DNA of 64,000 nt from Collinsella sp. (lineage in GTDB: Bacteria; Actinomycetota; Coriobacteriia; Coriobacteriales; Coriobacteriaceae): positions 8,295-72,294 of the forward strand of contig JAUMMZ010000050.1 of assembly GCA_031296755.1 (NCBI GenBank), in the 5' to 3' direction. The stretch's first letter is position 1, and every line of letters begins with the position of its first letter. This document shows, piece by piece, positions 36,519 through 45,895 of this stretch. Both the position numbers and the translations under genes were made by a program. Below the pieces are notes generated by a model. It saw nothing but the letters and a program-made list of their open reading frames with translations. It made no database searches and was not told where the DNA came from.

Positions 36519-36881
36519 GGTGCAAGGGGGACGGGTTAGTTTGCACCACAGCTGGGGCGACTATCCCTCCGATTGGCTTCCCAGCCAAAGTAAAGTTGTT
36601 TAAACATATACATAATTCCACTGAATATAGCCGGTATGATGCAAAACTGTTAACAGATAAATATCAACTGGTATTAAATTAAAAGACCTATTGACCTGCG
36701 GTTTACATGATTGGTATCTATATATTATTTTATGCATTGTGGCATAGACGAACCGTCTTAGAAGGTGCTCCCCAATGGGTTCTTGCAATGCGCTAGGTAG
36801 GTTCTCGTTGATGTTGGGGCTTGTGTTCGATCCGACGATTCGCCGTATTCCACACTGTGTTGTAGGAATTAGGGGACAACT
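36519..36881. other. AT-rich regulatory region before the pilin-type adhesin
   Basis: No gene is supported. The segment 36590-36740 is markedly AT-rich against its surroundings. A possible promoter is TTGACC (36691-36696), 18-base spacer, TATCTA (36715-36720). That would leave about 160 bases of untranslated leader before the adhesin, room for control that I cannot identify. Confidence 0.45.
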
Positions 36882-39800
36882 ATGGACGTACACCGCTCAC
36901 GGTCGCTGGGTATGGCGGCTCTGATTTTCATTTTGATTTGCCTCACCGCCGCAGTGTTTTACGGTGCGGCCCCCGTGCGCGCCGATGACGTTGCGAAGCC
37001 CGATCCGATTGCGATCGATGGGGATACGGCGACGGTTGATGTCAGGCTGTATACCGATGAGCACCATACTCAAAAGCTCGAGGATCCCGTAACGTCCACT
37101 TCGACGCTCTATGGAGCTTTCTCGGCACAATTCAAAGGCGGCAAGGCGCCTACGCCCGAGAAGAACATCGCTGTCTATAAGCTGCCCGACACCATTGTCG
37201 TTGACGACAACGACGGCGGCGACCTCATGGAGGGTTCGGAAGCCACTGCCGCCAAGGCTGGCACGTGGAAGATTAAGGACAATAAGGTCATCTTTGCGTT
37301 TGACAAAAACTGGCTTGCGTCAAACCCTGCGGAGATTTATGTCGGAGCCAATTTGTCGTTCGAGCTTGCAGACAAGGACACCAGCTCAGGCGGCAACGCA
37401 TCTGTCGTGTTTCCTGGTGTGGGAACGATCAAAATCCCTATCAAGGACGGCAAAGTCACGGGGACGAAGTCGGGGACCTTCTCCCAGGGCGTAGATGGCG
37501 TGGCCAAGGTTACCTGGACTGTTACGCTTACCGTAGAGTCGTATGCTACGGACGTTAGCTTCACTGATACGCTGGGCGACAACTTCGACTTTGTGAACGA
37601 CAGTTTCAAGCTCGACGGCAAGAAGCTTGACTCCCAGCCGATGATCGACGGCCAGGTCGTAACCCTCGACAGCCTGGGCAACCTTTCCCGGGGCAACCAC
37701 ACGATCACGTACGATACGGTGCTGAAGAGCGGCGTTGCCGCGAACGGCGGCGATTTGATCAAAGCTGAGAATACGGCAACGTGGAATTGGGCTGGCTCAA
37801 GCGACAGCGATAACAGAACAGCTACGGCTGAGCCTGTTACATTCGGCTATGACATGATCAAGAAGTCCAATGGCTCAGGCACGCCGTCGGACATCAAGTG
37901 GACGGTCAAGCTCAACCAAGGCAAGCTCAAGGCCGACATGAGCGGATACATGTTCACCGATAATCTGGACGGAAAACAGACGTATACGGGCAACTTTGCG
38001 GTTTACAAAGGCGACTCGGAGGCGAGCGGAGTCAAGATTTGTGAAAGAAAACTTGAACCTAAGGATAATTTCTTTTCCTATACGTTCCCGAACAACCTTG
38101 AGGATAAGTACGCCACCTACTGCATCGTTTATCACACCAAGATGAACGATACGAGCTCGTACGACACCGTGCGCAACAGCGCGACCATCGAGCGCAAAGG
38201 TTCCGTTTCCGGTACGGATGATGGCAGTTTCACGCCGCAGCTGACGGGTGTTGTGCCGATCACCAAGAGGCTCGTGAGATACGATGAGGCGGCGACGACG
38301 GGCAGGGCGACGTGGGAGACGAAGGTCGCGCTGAAGGCGATCGTCAATGCGGCCCATCCAGGCGAGGTGACGGTGAAGGACACGTTTCAGTCGGCATGGT
38401 CGCAGAAACTTGGTGTCGACGAAAGCTCCATTACCATTAAAATCGGCAATACCGAGCTGGTTCCGGGCACCGACTGGAGACCAACGACCAGCTATCCGGG
38501 TAATGAAACAAAGAAAAACTACGACCTCAAAATCATCGTTACCGACAACGTGAAAGCCGCTCTCGAGAACGAGGACTACGCCGTTATCACCTACGACACT
38601 ACATCAGAAGCGCTGTCGGGCTGGTACTCAAACTTCGCAGCGGTCGAAGCACCGGGCCTGAGACTACAGTGGCCGTTCACCGAACCCATCAAGTACGTTG
38701 TCAACCGAGAAACGATGCCCGCGGTCGAGAAGCCGGAAGCGGAGTCGAAGGTGTCTTGGGTTGAGAACTTCGATTGGCATACCGTTGACGGCTCGGATGA
38801 GAAGGGCGCCTGGATCGTCGACTGGACGGTGTATGCAAACCGCCAAAAGGGTAATAAGGGCGCAAATGGCGAGTTCGAATACTATGGAGCTGGAAAGCTG
38901 GGCGGGAAACCGCTGAATATCGTTGATAGCCTTCCGGATGGTATGAGCTATGTTGCGAATTCCGCAAAGTATACGCTCGTGCAGAACCCCTATGATAAAC
39001 ATACGGGGCTTCATCGCGGAGGCGAGGCCAAGGAGGTCGTTACGGGTCGGACGCTCGCCGCCGACAACGTCAGCCGCAACGGCAATACGGTCACCTTCTC
39101 CATCCCCACGACTGAGCTTGAAAGCTATGCCGGCTACGCAAAGCTCACGTACAAGACGGCGGTCAAGCGCGGTGAGCTCGATACCTCCACAAACGAGGTG
39201 AAGTTCACCAACAAGGCCAGCGCGGGGTCAGGAGTTAAAAAGTTCGATTCCGGTAAAGGTGACGTCATCATTAAGAACAACGTCATCAAAAAGTCCGGCG
39301 AGCAGGTTGCCAATAGCAATCGCATCAAATACACCATTCTTGTTAACGAGTCTGCCGTTGCCCTTAAAAATGGCACCGACTTCCTTGAGCTCGTCGATAC
39401 CATGGATGCCAAGTGCGCGCTGGTGCCGTCGACGCTTAAGGTCTATGAGCAGGTGAATGGTGCCTGGTCACCGCTGGCTGATAAGGACTATTCGTCGAAG
39501 ATGGAGCAAGTCAAGGATGAATCTGGCTCGCGTACGAAGTTGACTCTTGAGGTGCCCGACGGGAAATACCTCAAGGTCGAGTATGAGGTTATCCCGACCG
39601 GAAACCCCGGCGAAGAGGTGTCCCTTTCCAACACCGCCGAGCTTGCGGGGGTGACGGAGGGTTCGGCGATCGACGAGCAAAAATGGAAGATTCAAAATGC
39701 GTCCGCCAGCGCGGGCGGCAACGGCTACAGCATCACGATGACCAAGTACGACGCCCAGCAGGTCGGCGCGACGCTCGAGGGGGCGAAGTTCACACTCTAC

Positions 39801-40625
39801 AGCGTGGATATGGGCCAGGTTGCGGATGACGGAAATGTAGAGAACGCCAGAACGCCGTTTGACGAGGCCGCGATCGACGTCCCTACCGACGCCAACGGCA
39901 AAATCTCGTTCGGCACAAGCGACAAGAAGATGAGTAATTGCGTGCTCTATCAGCTCGTGGAGACCAAGGCGCCTGTTGGCTATGCCAAGGCCGATCCCAC
40001 GTGGATCATGCTCAAGGGCAGCGCGAGCGACAAGGATTATCAGGCTGCGCTAACTAAGGCAAAGGACATCGTCGACGGTGCGGAGATCATCGACGATACA
40101 AAGAAGGACGAGATCTGGGTCTACGACAACCGCATGACGGGCAAGGCGGTTATTAACGCAGAGAAGGTGCTCGCAGGCGGAACGTTCAAGGAAGGTCAGT
40201 TCTCGTTCGCGCTCAAGGATGACAAGGACAGGGTGCTCCAAACGGTGACCAACGATGCCATGGGCAACGTCTCCTTCAACGTCGACTACAACAAGGCCGA
40301 TACCTATACTTACACCATCTCTGAGGTCGTCCCCGAGGGCGCCGAGAACAACGTCAAGGACCACATCACCTACGACAGGACCCAGCACAAGGTTACGGTT
40401 AAGGTGGACAACGGTGAGAGAAATCTCGTCGCCACCGTCACCTACGACAATGGCTCTTCGACCCCGCCGACTTTTACCAACAGATACTCGACCACGCTTC
40501 CCGAGGCAGGCGGTGCCGGCTTGACTATGACGTATCTGGCTGGCGCTTCGCTGCTGTGCTTTGCCGCGACATGGATGCATGCTCACCGCCATCGCGATCG
40601 AGATCGAGGTGGTCGCCGTGAGTAG
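36882..40625 (+). CDS. Sortase-anchored pilin/adhesin with CnaB and FctA-type domains
   Basis: 1247 residues. Signal peptide (1-35, ending PVRADDV), then repeated adhesin Ig-like domains of the isopeptide/CnaA type (WTVTLTVESYATDVSFTDTLG and similar). A CnaB domain follows (YSITMTKYDAQQVGATLEGAKF to YQLVETKAPVGYAK). A C-terminal FctA/Spy0128-type pilin domain comes next (VINAEKVLAGGTFKEGQFSF to YTYTISEVVPEGAEN). The sorting signal is LPEAG (1206-1210), a variant of LPXTG, followed by a membrane segment and a His/Arg-rich tail. Likely a pilus tip or accessory adhesin. It overlaps the next pilin gene by 8 bases. Confidence 0.9.
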   Translation: MDVHRSRSLGMAALIFILICLTAAVFYGAAPVRADDVAKPDPIAIDGDTATVDVRLYTDEHHTQKLEDPVTSTSTLYGAFSAQFKGGKAPTPEKNIAVYKLPDTIVVDDNDGGDLMEGSEATAAKAGTWKIKDNKVIFAFDKNWLASNPAEIYVGANLSFELADKDTSSGGNASVVFPGVGTIKIPIKDGKVTGTKSGTFSQGVDGVAKVTWTVTLTVESYATDVSFTDTLGDNFDFVNDSFKLDGKKLDSQPMIDGQVVTLDSLGNLSRGNHTITYDTVLKSGVAANGGDLIKAENTATWNWAGSSDSDNRTATAEPVTFGYDMIKKSNGSGTPSDIKWTVKLNQGKLKADMSGYMFTDNLDGKQTYTGNFAVYKGDSEASGVKICERKLEPKDNFFSYTFPNNLEDKYATYCIVYHTKMNDTSSYDTVRNSATIERKGSVSGTDDGSFTPQLTGVVPITKRLVRYDEAATTGRATWETKVALKAIVNAAHPGEVTVKDTFQSAWSQKLGVDESSITIKIGNTELVPGTDWRPTTSYPGNETKKNYDLKIIVTDNVKAALENEDYAVITYDTTSEALSGWYSNFAAVEAPGLRLQWPFTEPIKYVVNRETMPAVEKPEAESKVSWVENFDWHTVDGSDEKGAWIVDWTVYANRQKGNKGANGEFEYYGAGKLGGKPLNIVDSLPDGMSYVANSAKYTLVQNPYDKHTGLHRGGEAKEVVTGRTLAADNVSRNGNTVTFSIPTTELESYAGYAKLTYKTAVKRGELDTSTNEVKFTNKASAGSGVKKFDSGKGDVIIKNNVIKKSGEQVANSNRIKYTILVNESAVALKNGTDFLELVDTMDAKCALVPSTLKVYEQVNGAWSPLADKDYSSKMEQVKDESGSRTKLTLEVPDGKYLKVEYEVIPTGNPGEEVSLSNTAELAGVTEGSAIDEQKWKIQNASASAGGNGYSITMTKYDAQQVGATLEGAKFTLYSVDMGQVADDGNVENARTPFDEAAIDVPTDANGKISFGTSDKKMSNCVLYQLVETKAPVGYAKADPTWIMLKGSASDKDYQAALTKAKDIVDGAEIIDDTKKDEIWVYDNRMTGKAVINAEKVLAGGTFKEGQFSFALKDDKDRVLQTVTNDAMGNVSFNVDYNKADTYTYTISEVVPEGAENNVKDHITYDRTQHKVTVKVDNGERNLVATVTYDNGSSTPPTFTNRYSTTLPEAGGAGLTMTYLAGASLLCFAATWMHAHRHRDRDRGGRRE

Positions 40626-42264
40626 GCTTTGGCGCCGCTTGTTGGCCGTGGCGACGATAGTTACGGTCGCTATGCTCTCTTTTGCGATGCTGCCCGGGAC
40701 GGCCCGCGCGGCGGGCACCGGTGCCATTACGGTAGGCGGTACAGTTGCGACGCGGTATGACGCGTACCAGCTCTTTTCGGCGACCGTTGTCGACGATGAC
40801 GATGCTGGCCAAAAAATTGCAACTGACGTAACGTGGGCGAATGGCGCGGTTCGTCAAACTATTCTTTCCGTGCTTCATGATGCTGGACTTGATGGCTCGG
40901 CATCGACGGCGCAAGAGGCTGCCGAATGGATGAATGCCGACAGACACATGGCGACCGCACTGACGGCAAAACTTGCCCGCGCAATTGTCGAAGCAGGCGC
41001 CACCTCCGTGGGCCTTAACGCGGGCACGGCGGCCGAGCTGCCCTGCGGCTACTGGCTCATCGTCGCCGACGACGACGCCATCGCCCGGGGCGAGGCCGGC
41101 ACCGCGCCGATCATGGCCCTGGTCGGCGGCAGCGCCGTCACCGTCAAGCCCAAGGCGGCGACCCCCAAGGTGTCCAAGCACGTGTTGGAGGACAGTACCG
41201 CCGCCTGGCAGAAGGCCGCCGACGCCACGGTCGCCGACGACCTGTACTGGCGCCTCTCTGCCACGGTCCCGGCGGGCCTCACGGCCTACGACACCTATAC
41301 GGTGCAGTTCGCCGACACCATGAGCGCGGGGCTCGATCCCTCCAAGGTGGCCGCGAGCATGCGCGTGTACGTGGCGGCGGGCGCGGACGGCGGCTTTGAC
41401 GCGGTCCAGACCGGCAAGGACGGACGCGCCGGCACCGACCCCGCGAAGGGCTGGACCGATATCACGGCCCAGTGCGGGGTCTCGGTCGACGGCAAGACCT
41501 TCACCGTGCGCACCGGCGACCTCATCGACGTGCTCGGCGGGGCAGACGCCTTCACCGCGGGCGCCCGCGTGGTCGCCGTGTACAACGCGCCGCTCAACAG
41601 CGCATGCAACCACGGCATCGCGAAGGGCAACCCCAACGAGGTCTACCTGCGCTACCCGCGCTCACCCTTTGCCGACCAGTCCGGCGACGCCGGATTCACC
41701 CGCACGCCGGGCGATGACGCGTGCGCCTACACCTGGGGACTCAGTCTGATCAAGCGTTCAAGCGCAGACGATAAACCGCTCGCGGGTGCCAAACTGCGCA
41801 TCATCGATGACCGCGGGCGCATCCTAACGACCGACGGCTCGTGGTCGACGGATGCCGACGCGTGCGTCACCACGGGCGCGGATGGCCATGTGGAATTGAC
41901 CGGCGTGGACGCGGGCGTCTATACCGTCGAGGAAATCGCGGCACCCAAGGGCTACACCGCCTTTGAGGGCAAACGTACGGTAACGGTTGCGTCCGAGGCT
42001 CTGGACGTTAAGCAGGTAGCAGCCGCGAAGCCCAAGGTGACCGTATCGGTCGAAAGCCCTCTGCGGGTTGATACCGCCGATGCCGGGACGGGTTCGATTG
42101 AACTGTCGGTGCTCAACACCCCAAGCAAAGAAGCAAGTCGAGGCTTTATGCCCTCGACAGGAGATAGAACGTTGGTGCTGGTGGCGGCTTTGGCTGCCAT
42201 CGGAGTGGCGGCTATTGTTGTCGCGCTCGTCATCAAGCGGGGAGGAGGTCGCCGTGAAAAATGA
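40618..42264 (+). CDS. Isopeptide-forming backbone pilin (SpaA-like)
   Basis: 548 residues from GTG 40618 (GAGGTGG six bases upstream), overlapping the preceding gene. Signal peptide ends near TARAAGTG. The segment AVTVKPKAATPKVSKHV resembles the pilin motif that provides the cross-linking lysine. Two isopeptide domains follow, the second with an E-box-like YTVEEIAAPKGYTAF. The sorting signal is MPSTG (511-515), an unusual variant, then a membrane segment and basic tail. These features indicate a pilus shaft subunit. No class C sortase is adjacent. The part encoded by about 40970-41745 is visibly more GC-rich than its flanks. Confidence 0.88.
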   Translation: MSRLWRRLLAVATIVTVAMLSFAMLPGTARAAGTGAITVGGTVATRYDAYQLFSATVVDDDDAGQKIATDVTWANGAVRQTILSVLHDAGLDGSASTAQEAAEWMNADRHMATALTAKLARAIVEAGATSVGLNAGTAAELPCGYWLIVADDDAIARGEAGTAPIMALVGGSAVTVKPKAATPKVSKHVLEDSTAAWQKAADATVADDLYWRLSATVPAGLTAYDTYTVQFADTMSAGLDPSKVAASMRVYVAAGADGGFDAVQTGKDGRAGTDPAKGWTDITAQCGVSVDGKTFTVRTGDLIDVLGGADAFTAGARVVAVYNAPLNSACNHGIAKGNPNEVYLRYPRSPFADQSGDAGFTRTPGDDACAYTWGLSLIKRSSADDKPLAGAKLRIIDDRGRILTTDGSWSTDADACVTTGADGHVELTGVDAGVYTVEEIAAPKGYTAFEGKRTVTVASEALDVKQVAAAKPKVTVSVESPLRVDTADAGTGSIELSVLNTPSKEASRGFMPSTGDRTLVLVAALAAIGVAAIVVALVIKRGGGRREK

Positions 42265-42370
42265 TTGCCCCCTGCTCGGTGGCGTACTGCCTCCGTAGTG
42301 AGTGACACGCAGGCCTACCGACCTGATGATCATTGGTTTTGAAAAAGCTACTAGAGAACCCTCCAAGAAA

Positions 42371-42414
42371 AGCGGGGCACCCGGTCGATGCGATCGGGTG
42401 CCCCGCTTCGTTTG
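42371..42414 (+). terminator. Terminator of the pilin operon
   Basis: 17-bp stem (AGCGGGGCACCCGGTCG and complement, one wobble) with loop ATG, followed by TTCGTTTGTT. Confidence 0.8.
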
Positions 42415-42442
42415 TTGGCGCAAAGTAACCTGACCCTTTTGC

Positions 42443-42477
42443 ACCACCACAAAGGTGCCTGTCCCCTTTGTGGTGGT
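42443..42477. repeat. REP-like palindrome
   Basis: Stem ACCACCACAAAGG / CCTTTGTGGTGGT around TGCCTGTCC. The phrase GGTGCCTGTCCCC resembles REP sequences mobilised by RAYT (TnpA-REP) transposases; none is encoded in the window. Confidence 0.5.
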
Positions 42478-42483
42478 TGGTGG

Positions 42484-43629
42484 CTAAGCGGTGGGGAGTC
42501 CCGGCGTGTTAGCCGGCTGCTGCGGCTTGAGGCGGGCGTTGTGCCAGATGATTTGGATGATGTAGCCGAGCATAAAGACAAAGGCCACGCCGCTGATGAA
42601 GTCACCTACGAGGGGAAGCCCCGTGAGGGCGCCTGCGATTATGCCGCCCACGGCTGCCATGGCGTAGCGGTTCTGGTTGTGTCCGACCATGCGGGCGAGC
42701 GCGCACCCCGAAAAGGCACTCGACACCAATGCGATGCCGATAACGCCGCACAAGAGGGTTCCAGCAAGCGACAGACCAGCGATAGAGATAATCAGCAGTA
42801 GGACGGCGGGGGCGATAGCAATCGTGCCCAGAAGACCGCTCACCCACAGGGGCATGGGGCGCTGGTGGAGCATGCCGGCGGCGCCGGCGGTCGCGCGCGG
42901 AAAGACGAGCTCGAGCAGCAGAGCGACAAAGCAGGTCGAGAGTGCCGCGGCGACGATGCCGCCGATGACATCGTTAACGGTGGAAGTATCCTCGTTCTCG
43001 GTGCGGTCGATCTTGAGCGCGCCGACCTCGGCTCCCGCGGCACGCTCGGGGTCCTCGGAGACGTGCGCGTTCACGGTGCCGGTGATGTGGGCGTTCTTGC
43101 CTAGGATGAGTTTGTCGGCCCAAACCTCGACATCGCCATCGACGGTGCCATCGATGGTCACCGTATCGCCCGCGAGCGCTGCCGACTTGGTGGAGCCTCG
43201 CAAGGCAACCGTCTCGCCTATCGCGTAGAAACAGTTAGCGGTGCTGTCGGAATTGAGAACGATATGCTGGCCAGCAACGGTCACGCTGCCATCAACCGTG
43301 GTCTTGGCAATGTCGATGGTGCGTGCCGCCAGACGGACGGCGCCGCCCACCGTGCAGTCGCGGATGGAGAGGCTCTCGCCTGCCGCAATTATGTCGCGGT
43401 CGATGGAGGCGTCGTCCAAGTTGAGGGCCTGACCGGCCCAGTACAGGTCGCCCTCGACGCCGGACGGATTAGAGTCGTTGTCGGTTGCAAGTACGTTGTC
43501 CGCCGTGTCCGTGCCGGCAAATGACGCCGTGGGAAGAGCGGTGAGCGCGAGCGCGATGAGCGCGAATGCCATAAGCAGGCGGCGACGCATCTTGTGTGAC
43601 GGCGCCGCCGCGGTTTGATTGAAAGCCAT
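42484..43629 (-). CDS. Bactofilin-like polymer-forming protein with C-terminal membrane domain
   Basis: 381 residues. Signal peptide or first membrane segment (RRRLLMAFALIALALTALPTASFA), then a right-handed beta-helix of the bactofilin type with short repeats (LSIRDCTVGGAVRLAARTIDI, TVDGSVTVAGQHIV, TVTIDGTVDGDVEVWADKL). Three to four membrane segments and a Pro/Gln tail follow. The combination suggests an extracytoplasmic scaffold fixed to the membrane. ATG with AAAAGGA upstream. An inverted repeat stands 14 bases upstream of the start and may control it. Function not known. Confidence 0.75.
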   Translation of the reverse strand: MAFNQTAAAPSHKMRRRLLMAFALIALALTALPTASFAGTDTADNVLATDNDSNPSGVEGDLYWAGQALNLDDASIDRDIIAAGESLSIRDCTVGGAVRLAARTIDIAKTTVDGSVTVAGQHIVLNSDSTANCFYAIGETVALRGSTKSAALAGDTVTIDGTVDGDVEVWADKLILGKNAHITGTVNAHVSEDPERAAGAEVGALKIDRTENEDTSTVNDVIGGIVAAALSTCFVALLLELVFPRATAGAAGMLHQRPMPLWVSGLLGTIAIAPAVLLLIISIAGLSLAGTLLCGVIGIALVSSAFSGCALARMVGHNQNRYAMAAVGGIIAGALTGLPLVGDFISGVAFVFMLGYIIQIIWHNARLKPQQPANTPGLPTA

Positions 43630-43642
43630 GGTTGATCCTTTT

Positions 43643-43667
43643 GTTAGGTGTTTGGCATATACCTAAC
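43643..43667. promoter_or_regulatory. Operator-like inverted repeat
   Basis: GTTAGGT and ACCTAAC separated by 11 bases, just upstream of the bactofilin-like gene. The half-site is shared with the palindromes at 15857 and 19361. A repressor site is plausible. Confidence 0.5.
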
Positions 43668-43736
43668 AGGGTACCCAACGCGCGGGCGCTCTAAAAGAAC
43701 CTCTCGGTTGCATTTCGAAGGATGGGCCCGCGCCAC

Positions 43737-44426
43737 CTATTTTTTGCGGTGCAAAAAGCGTGCGATGTCTTCCTCGGTGGGGCTTTTGATGTCAAAGCGC
43801 AGCGAGAGCCAGCGCAGACCCATGGTCACGACAACGCATACGACCAGCGCGGCGACATTGCTCATGATGCCGCTCATAACGAGACACACATAGCTTGTCG
43901 ATCCGGCGATGGCGGCGATGGCATAAAAGTTAGTACGTTGGAAAATGCCCGGAACCACGCCCATAAAGCCGTCGCGCAACATGCCGCCGCCCACCGCGGT
44001 AAAAAAGCCCATCATGATGCACACCGCCGGTGCAAAGCCGTAGACCAGCGCCTTGTCCGCTCCGGTGGCGGCATAGATGCCGACCGAGATGATGTCGAGC
44101 AGGGGAATGAGTTTTTCGGGTTTGTCGACGATTGCCGGGAAAATGTAGATGATGGCTGCCGTGGCAATGGAAAGCGGCAGCGCCATTGGCTGGTTGAGGA
44201 TGTAGACGTTGCCCACCTGCAGCGTCATGTCGCGTAAAAGACCGCCGCCCAAGCCACAGACCACGGCGAGCGCAACTGCACCCACCAGGTCGAGTTTGTG
44301 CTCGCGCGCAACCAGCACACCCGAGATCGATGCAGCGACAACAGCGAACATCTCGAGCCAAAACGGAATGGCGACCATGGCATCCGATGCATGTGAGGTA
44401 ATGGTCATAGCGGCGACGACGGGCAA
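43737..44426 (-). CDS. TRIC/YadS-family (UPF0126) membrane channel protein
   Basis: 229 residues from TTG 44426, chosen because AAAGGA stands seven bases upstream; ATG 44408 is the alternative. Seven membrane segments in two repeated halves, each with the family glycine signature: CGLGGGLLRDMTL and TAVGGGMLRDGFMG. Bacterial TRIC proteins form trimeric potassium-permeable channels. Reading on upstream of 44426 adds only translated repeat sequence. Confidence 0.85.
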   Translation of the reverse strand: MPVVAAMTITSHASDAMVAIPFWLEMFAVVAASISGVLVAREHKLDLVGAVALAVVCGLGGGLLRDMTLQVGNVYILNQPMALPLSIATAAIIYIFPAIVDKPEKLIPLLDIISVGIYAATGADKALVYGFAPAVCIMMGFFTAVGGGMLRDGFMGVVPGIFQRTNFYAIAAIAGSTSYVCLVMSGIMSNVAALVVCVVVTMGLRWLSLRFDIKSPTEEDIARFLHRKK

Positions 44427-44561
44427 GATGGGGTCCTTTGGATTACGGATTTGGACAATGCCCGTACATAGTACATGTTCGGCGCCGATTGCGACCCTAT
44501 TGCTCGGCAAACGGTCGGGACTGGGTGGGGGCATGGCGTTGCTGGAATGCCAGGGGTCCAG

Positions 44562-44633
44562 AACATGTACGTCACCCTCCAAAAACGACATTTTCCGACA
44601 TCTTTGGAGGCTGACGTACATGTTTGGATTGAG
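44562..44633 (+). repeat. Hairpin repeat, copy A (left flank of the AbiEi-like gene)
   Basis: Inner arms AACATGTACGTCACCCTCC and GGAGGCTGACGTACATGTT form a hairpin around CGACATTTTCCGACAT. An almost identical copy lies at 45754-45828 in inverted orientation on the other side of the gene 44731-45738. Confidence 0.85.
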
Positions 44634-44730
44634 CTCACAGCATGAGTGAGTTGATTTACTCACATCCGGTATATTTCCCCACTTCAACGGACATAAGAGT
44701 TGGATACCGGCTCAGAGCGAGAGGCCCTCA

Positions 44731-45738
44731 ATGGATACCCCTGTTCTCATTTCGCATAAAACCGCATGGCTTGTCCATCATGCACCCCAGAATTTGGTTC
44801 AGTCTCTTGCGCGGCACGACTACCAGATAGGCGCACAAGGCATCTCCACCCAGCAACGTGTTGCGCGCATACGACAGGCCCTTACCGACTGCGGCATTCC
44901 GTCCGATATGCTTAAGACTATCGATATCGCGGTTGTATTCGAATTTGAGCGAATTCGTACCAAAGGCGTCGTTTGCCACATTCTTGGACAAAATCTTCCC
45001 TACGAGCATATTAACGAGTTGACGCCCGGAATCTTCATCACCGACGAAGCCTTCACCTTCGCGCTCGCTGCCGAGTGGATGGATAGGATCGAATATCTCG
45101 AATATGGCTATGAAGTTTGCGGCGATTATCGCATGAGGCTCAATCCCGCCGACCCTTATACCGAGCAACCAGCCACCACCTCCAAGGATGAAATAACCGA
45201 ACTGCTCGATCGGCACCCCGGCAAACCCGGTGCCACACGTGCACGGCTTGCGCTCAGGCACATCTACGATCACTCGGCCTCGCCTATGGAGACCGCTTCG
45301 GCAATCGCCCTCTCGCTCCCAACAAGCGAAGGCGGCGTTGGCATCCGAGGTATCGAACTCAACAAACCGCTCGAGATCCCTCAGCGTCTCTGGCATTGCG
45401 CCAAAGCTCGAACACTCAAAATCGATGCGCTCGTGACCTATAAGCGCAGGGCGCTCGGTATCGAATATAAGGGCGGTTTTCACGATGAGCTCGAGCGCAA
45501 GGGAGCAGATGCGGAGCGAGAGGCCGTTCTCTCCCAAATGGGATATCGAATCGTTACGCTCACTTCGGCTCAGTTCAGTAGTCAGCTCGCCTTTCACCGC
45601 GCCATGAACAACATTCGCGAAGCACTCGGCATGCCTCGCTGTGCCGACACCGGGTACCAGAGAAAACAAAACGAACTACGCAAGGCACTTATCCGCAACT
45701 GGAAGGGCATGCGAGACGAAGAGGCACCTTCCGAATAG
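44731..45738 (+). CDS. AbiEi/DUF559-like protein with PD-(D/E)XK-type nuclease core
   Basis: 335 residues. The N-terminal two thirds resemble AbiEi-type regulator proteins that often carry a nuclease-like tail. The C-terminal part has LKIDALVTYKRRALGIEYKG, an Asp then Glu-x-Lys arrangement as in Vsr/DUF559 nucleases, followed by SQMGYRIVTLTSAQF. No AbiEii toxin gene follows. It stands alone between inverted copies of a hairpin repeat, suggesting a mobilised or inserted cassette. A defence role is inference. Confidence 0.7.
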   Translation: MDTPVLISHKTAWLVHHAPQNLVQSLARHDYQIGAQGISTQQRVARIRQALTDCGIPSDMLKTIDIAVVFEFERIRTKGVVCHILGQNLPYEHINELTPGIFITDEAFTFALAAEWMDRIEYLEYGYEVCGDYRMRLNPADPYTEQPATTSKDEITELLDRHPGKPGATRARLALRHIYDHSASPMETASAIALSLPTSEGGVGIRGIELNKPLEIPQRLWHCAKARTLKIDALVTYKRRALGIEYKGGFHDELERKGADAEREAVLSQMGYRIVTLTSAQFSSQLAFHRAMNNIREALGMPRCADTGYQRKQNELRKALIRNWKGMRDEEAPSE

Positions 45739-45753
45739 TGCCACTCCCGTGAA

Positions 45754-45828
45754 CTCAATCCAAACGTGTACGTCAGCCTTCAAAGATGTCGAAAAATGTC
45801 GGTTTTGGAGGGTGACGTACATGTTTGG
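45754..45828 (-). repeat. Hairpin repeat, copy B (right flank of the AbiEi-like gene)
   Basis: Inverted counterpart of copy A; differences are few single bases, and the inner arms CGTACGT-type complementarity is kept. The distance between copies is about 1.1 kb and contains only one gene. Confidence 0.85.
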
Positions 45829-45857
45829 GGAAGCGTGGGATCGAGACGTATTTCGAT

Positions 45858-45883
45858 AACAAAAAAGCCCCATTGCTGGGGCT
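45858..45883 (-). terminator. Terminator of the tRNA-Ser pair
   Basis: Minus-strand stem AGCCCC / GGGGCT with loop AGCAAT and a T6 tract, 13 bases after the CCA end of tRNA-Ser(CGA). Confidence 0.8.
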
Positions 45884-45895
45884 CATACCATCTAA

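Noticed and set aside
36600..36893. 97-codon minus-strand frame before the pilin-type adhesin
   Set aside because: Lies in the AT-rich promoter region, overlaps the adhesin start, has no ribosome site and no family resemblance.
44405..44687. N-terminal extensions and small frames over the hairpin repeats near 44.6 and 45.8 kb
   Set aside because: The same peptide appears at both repeat copies because the DNA repeat is translated; starts with ribosome sites lie inside the genes.
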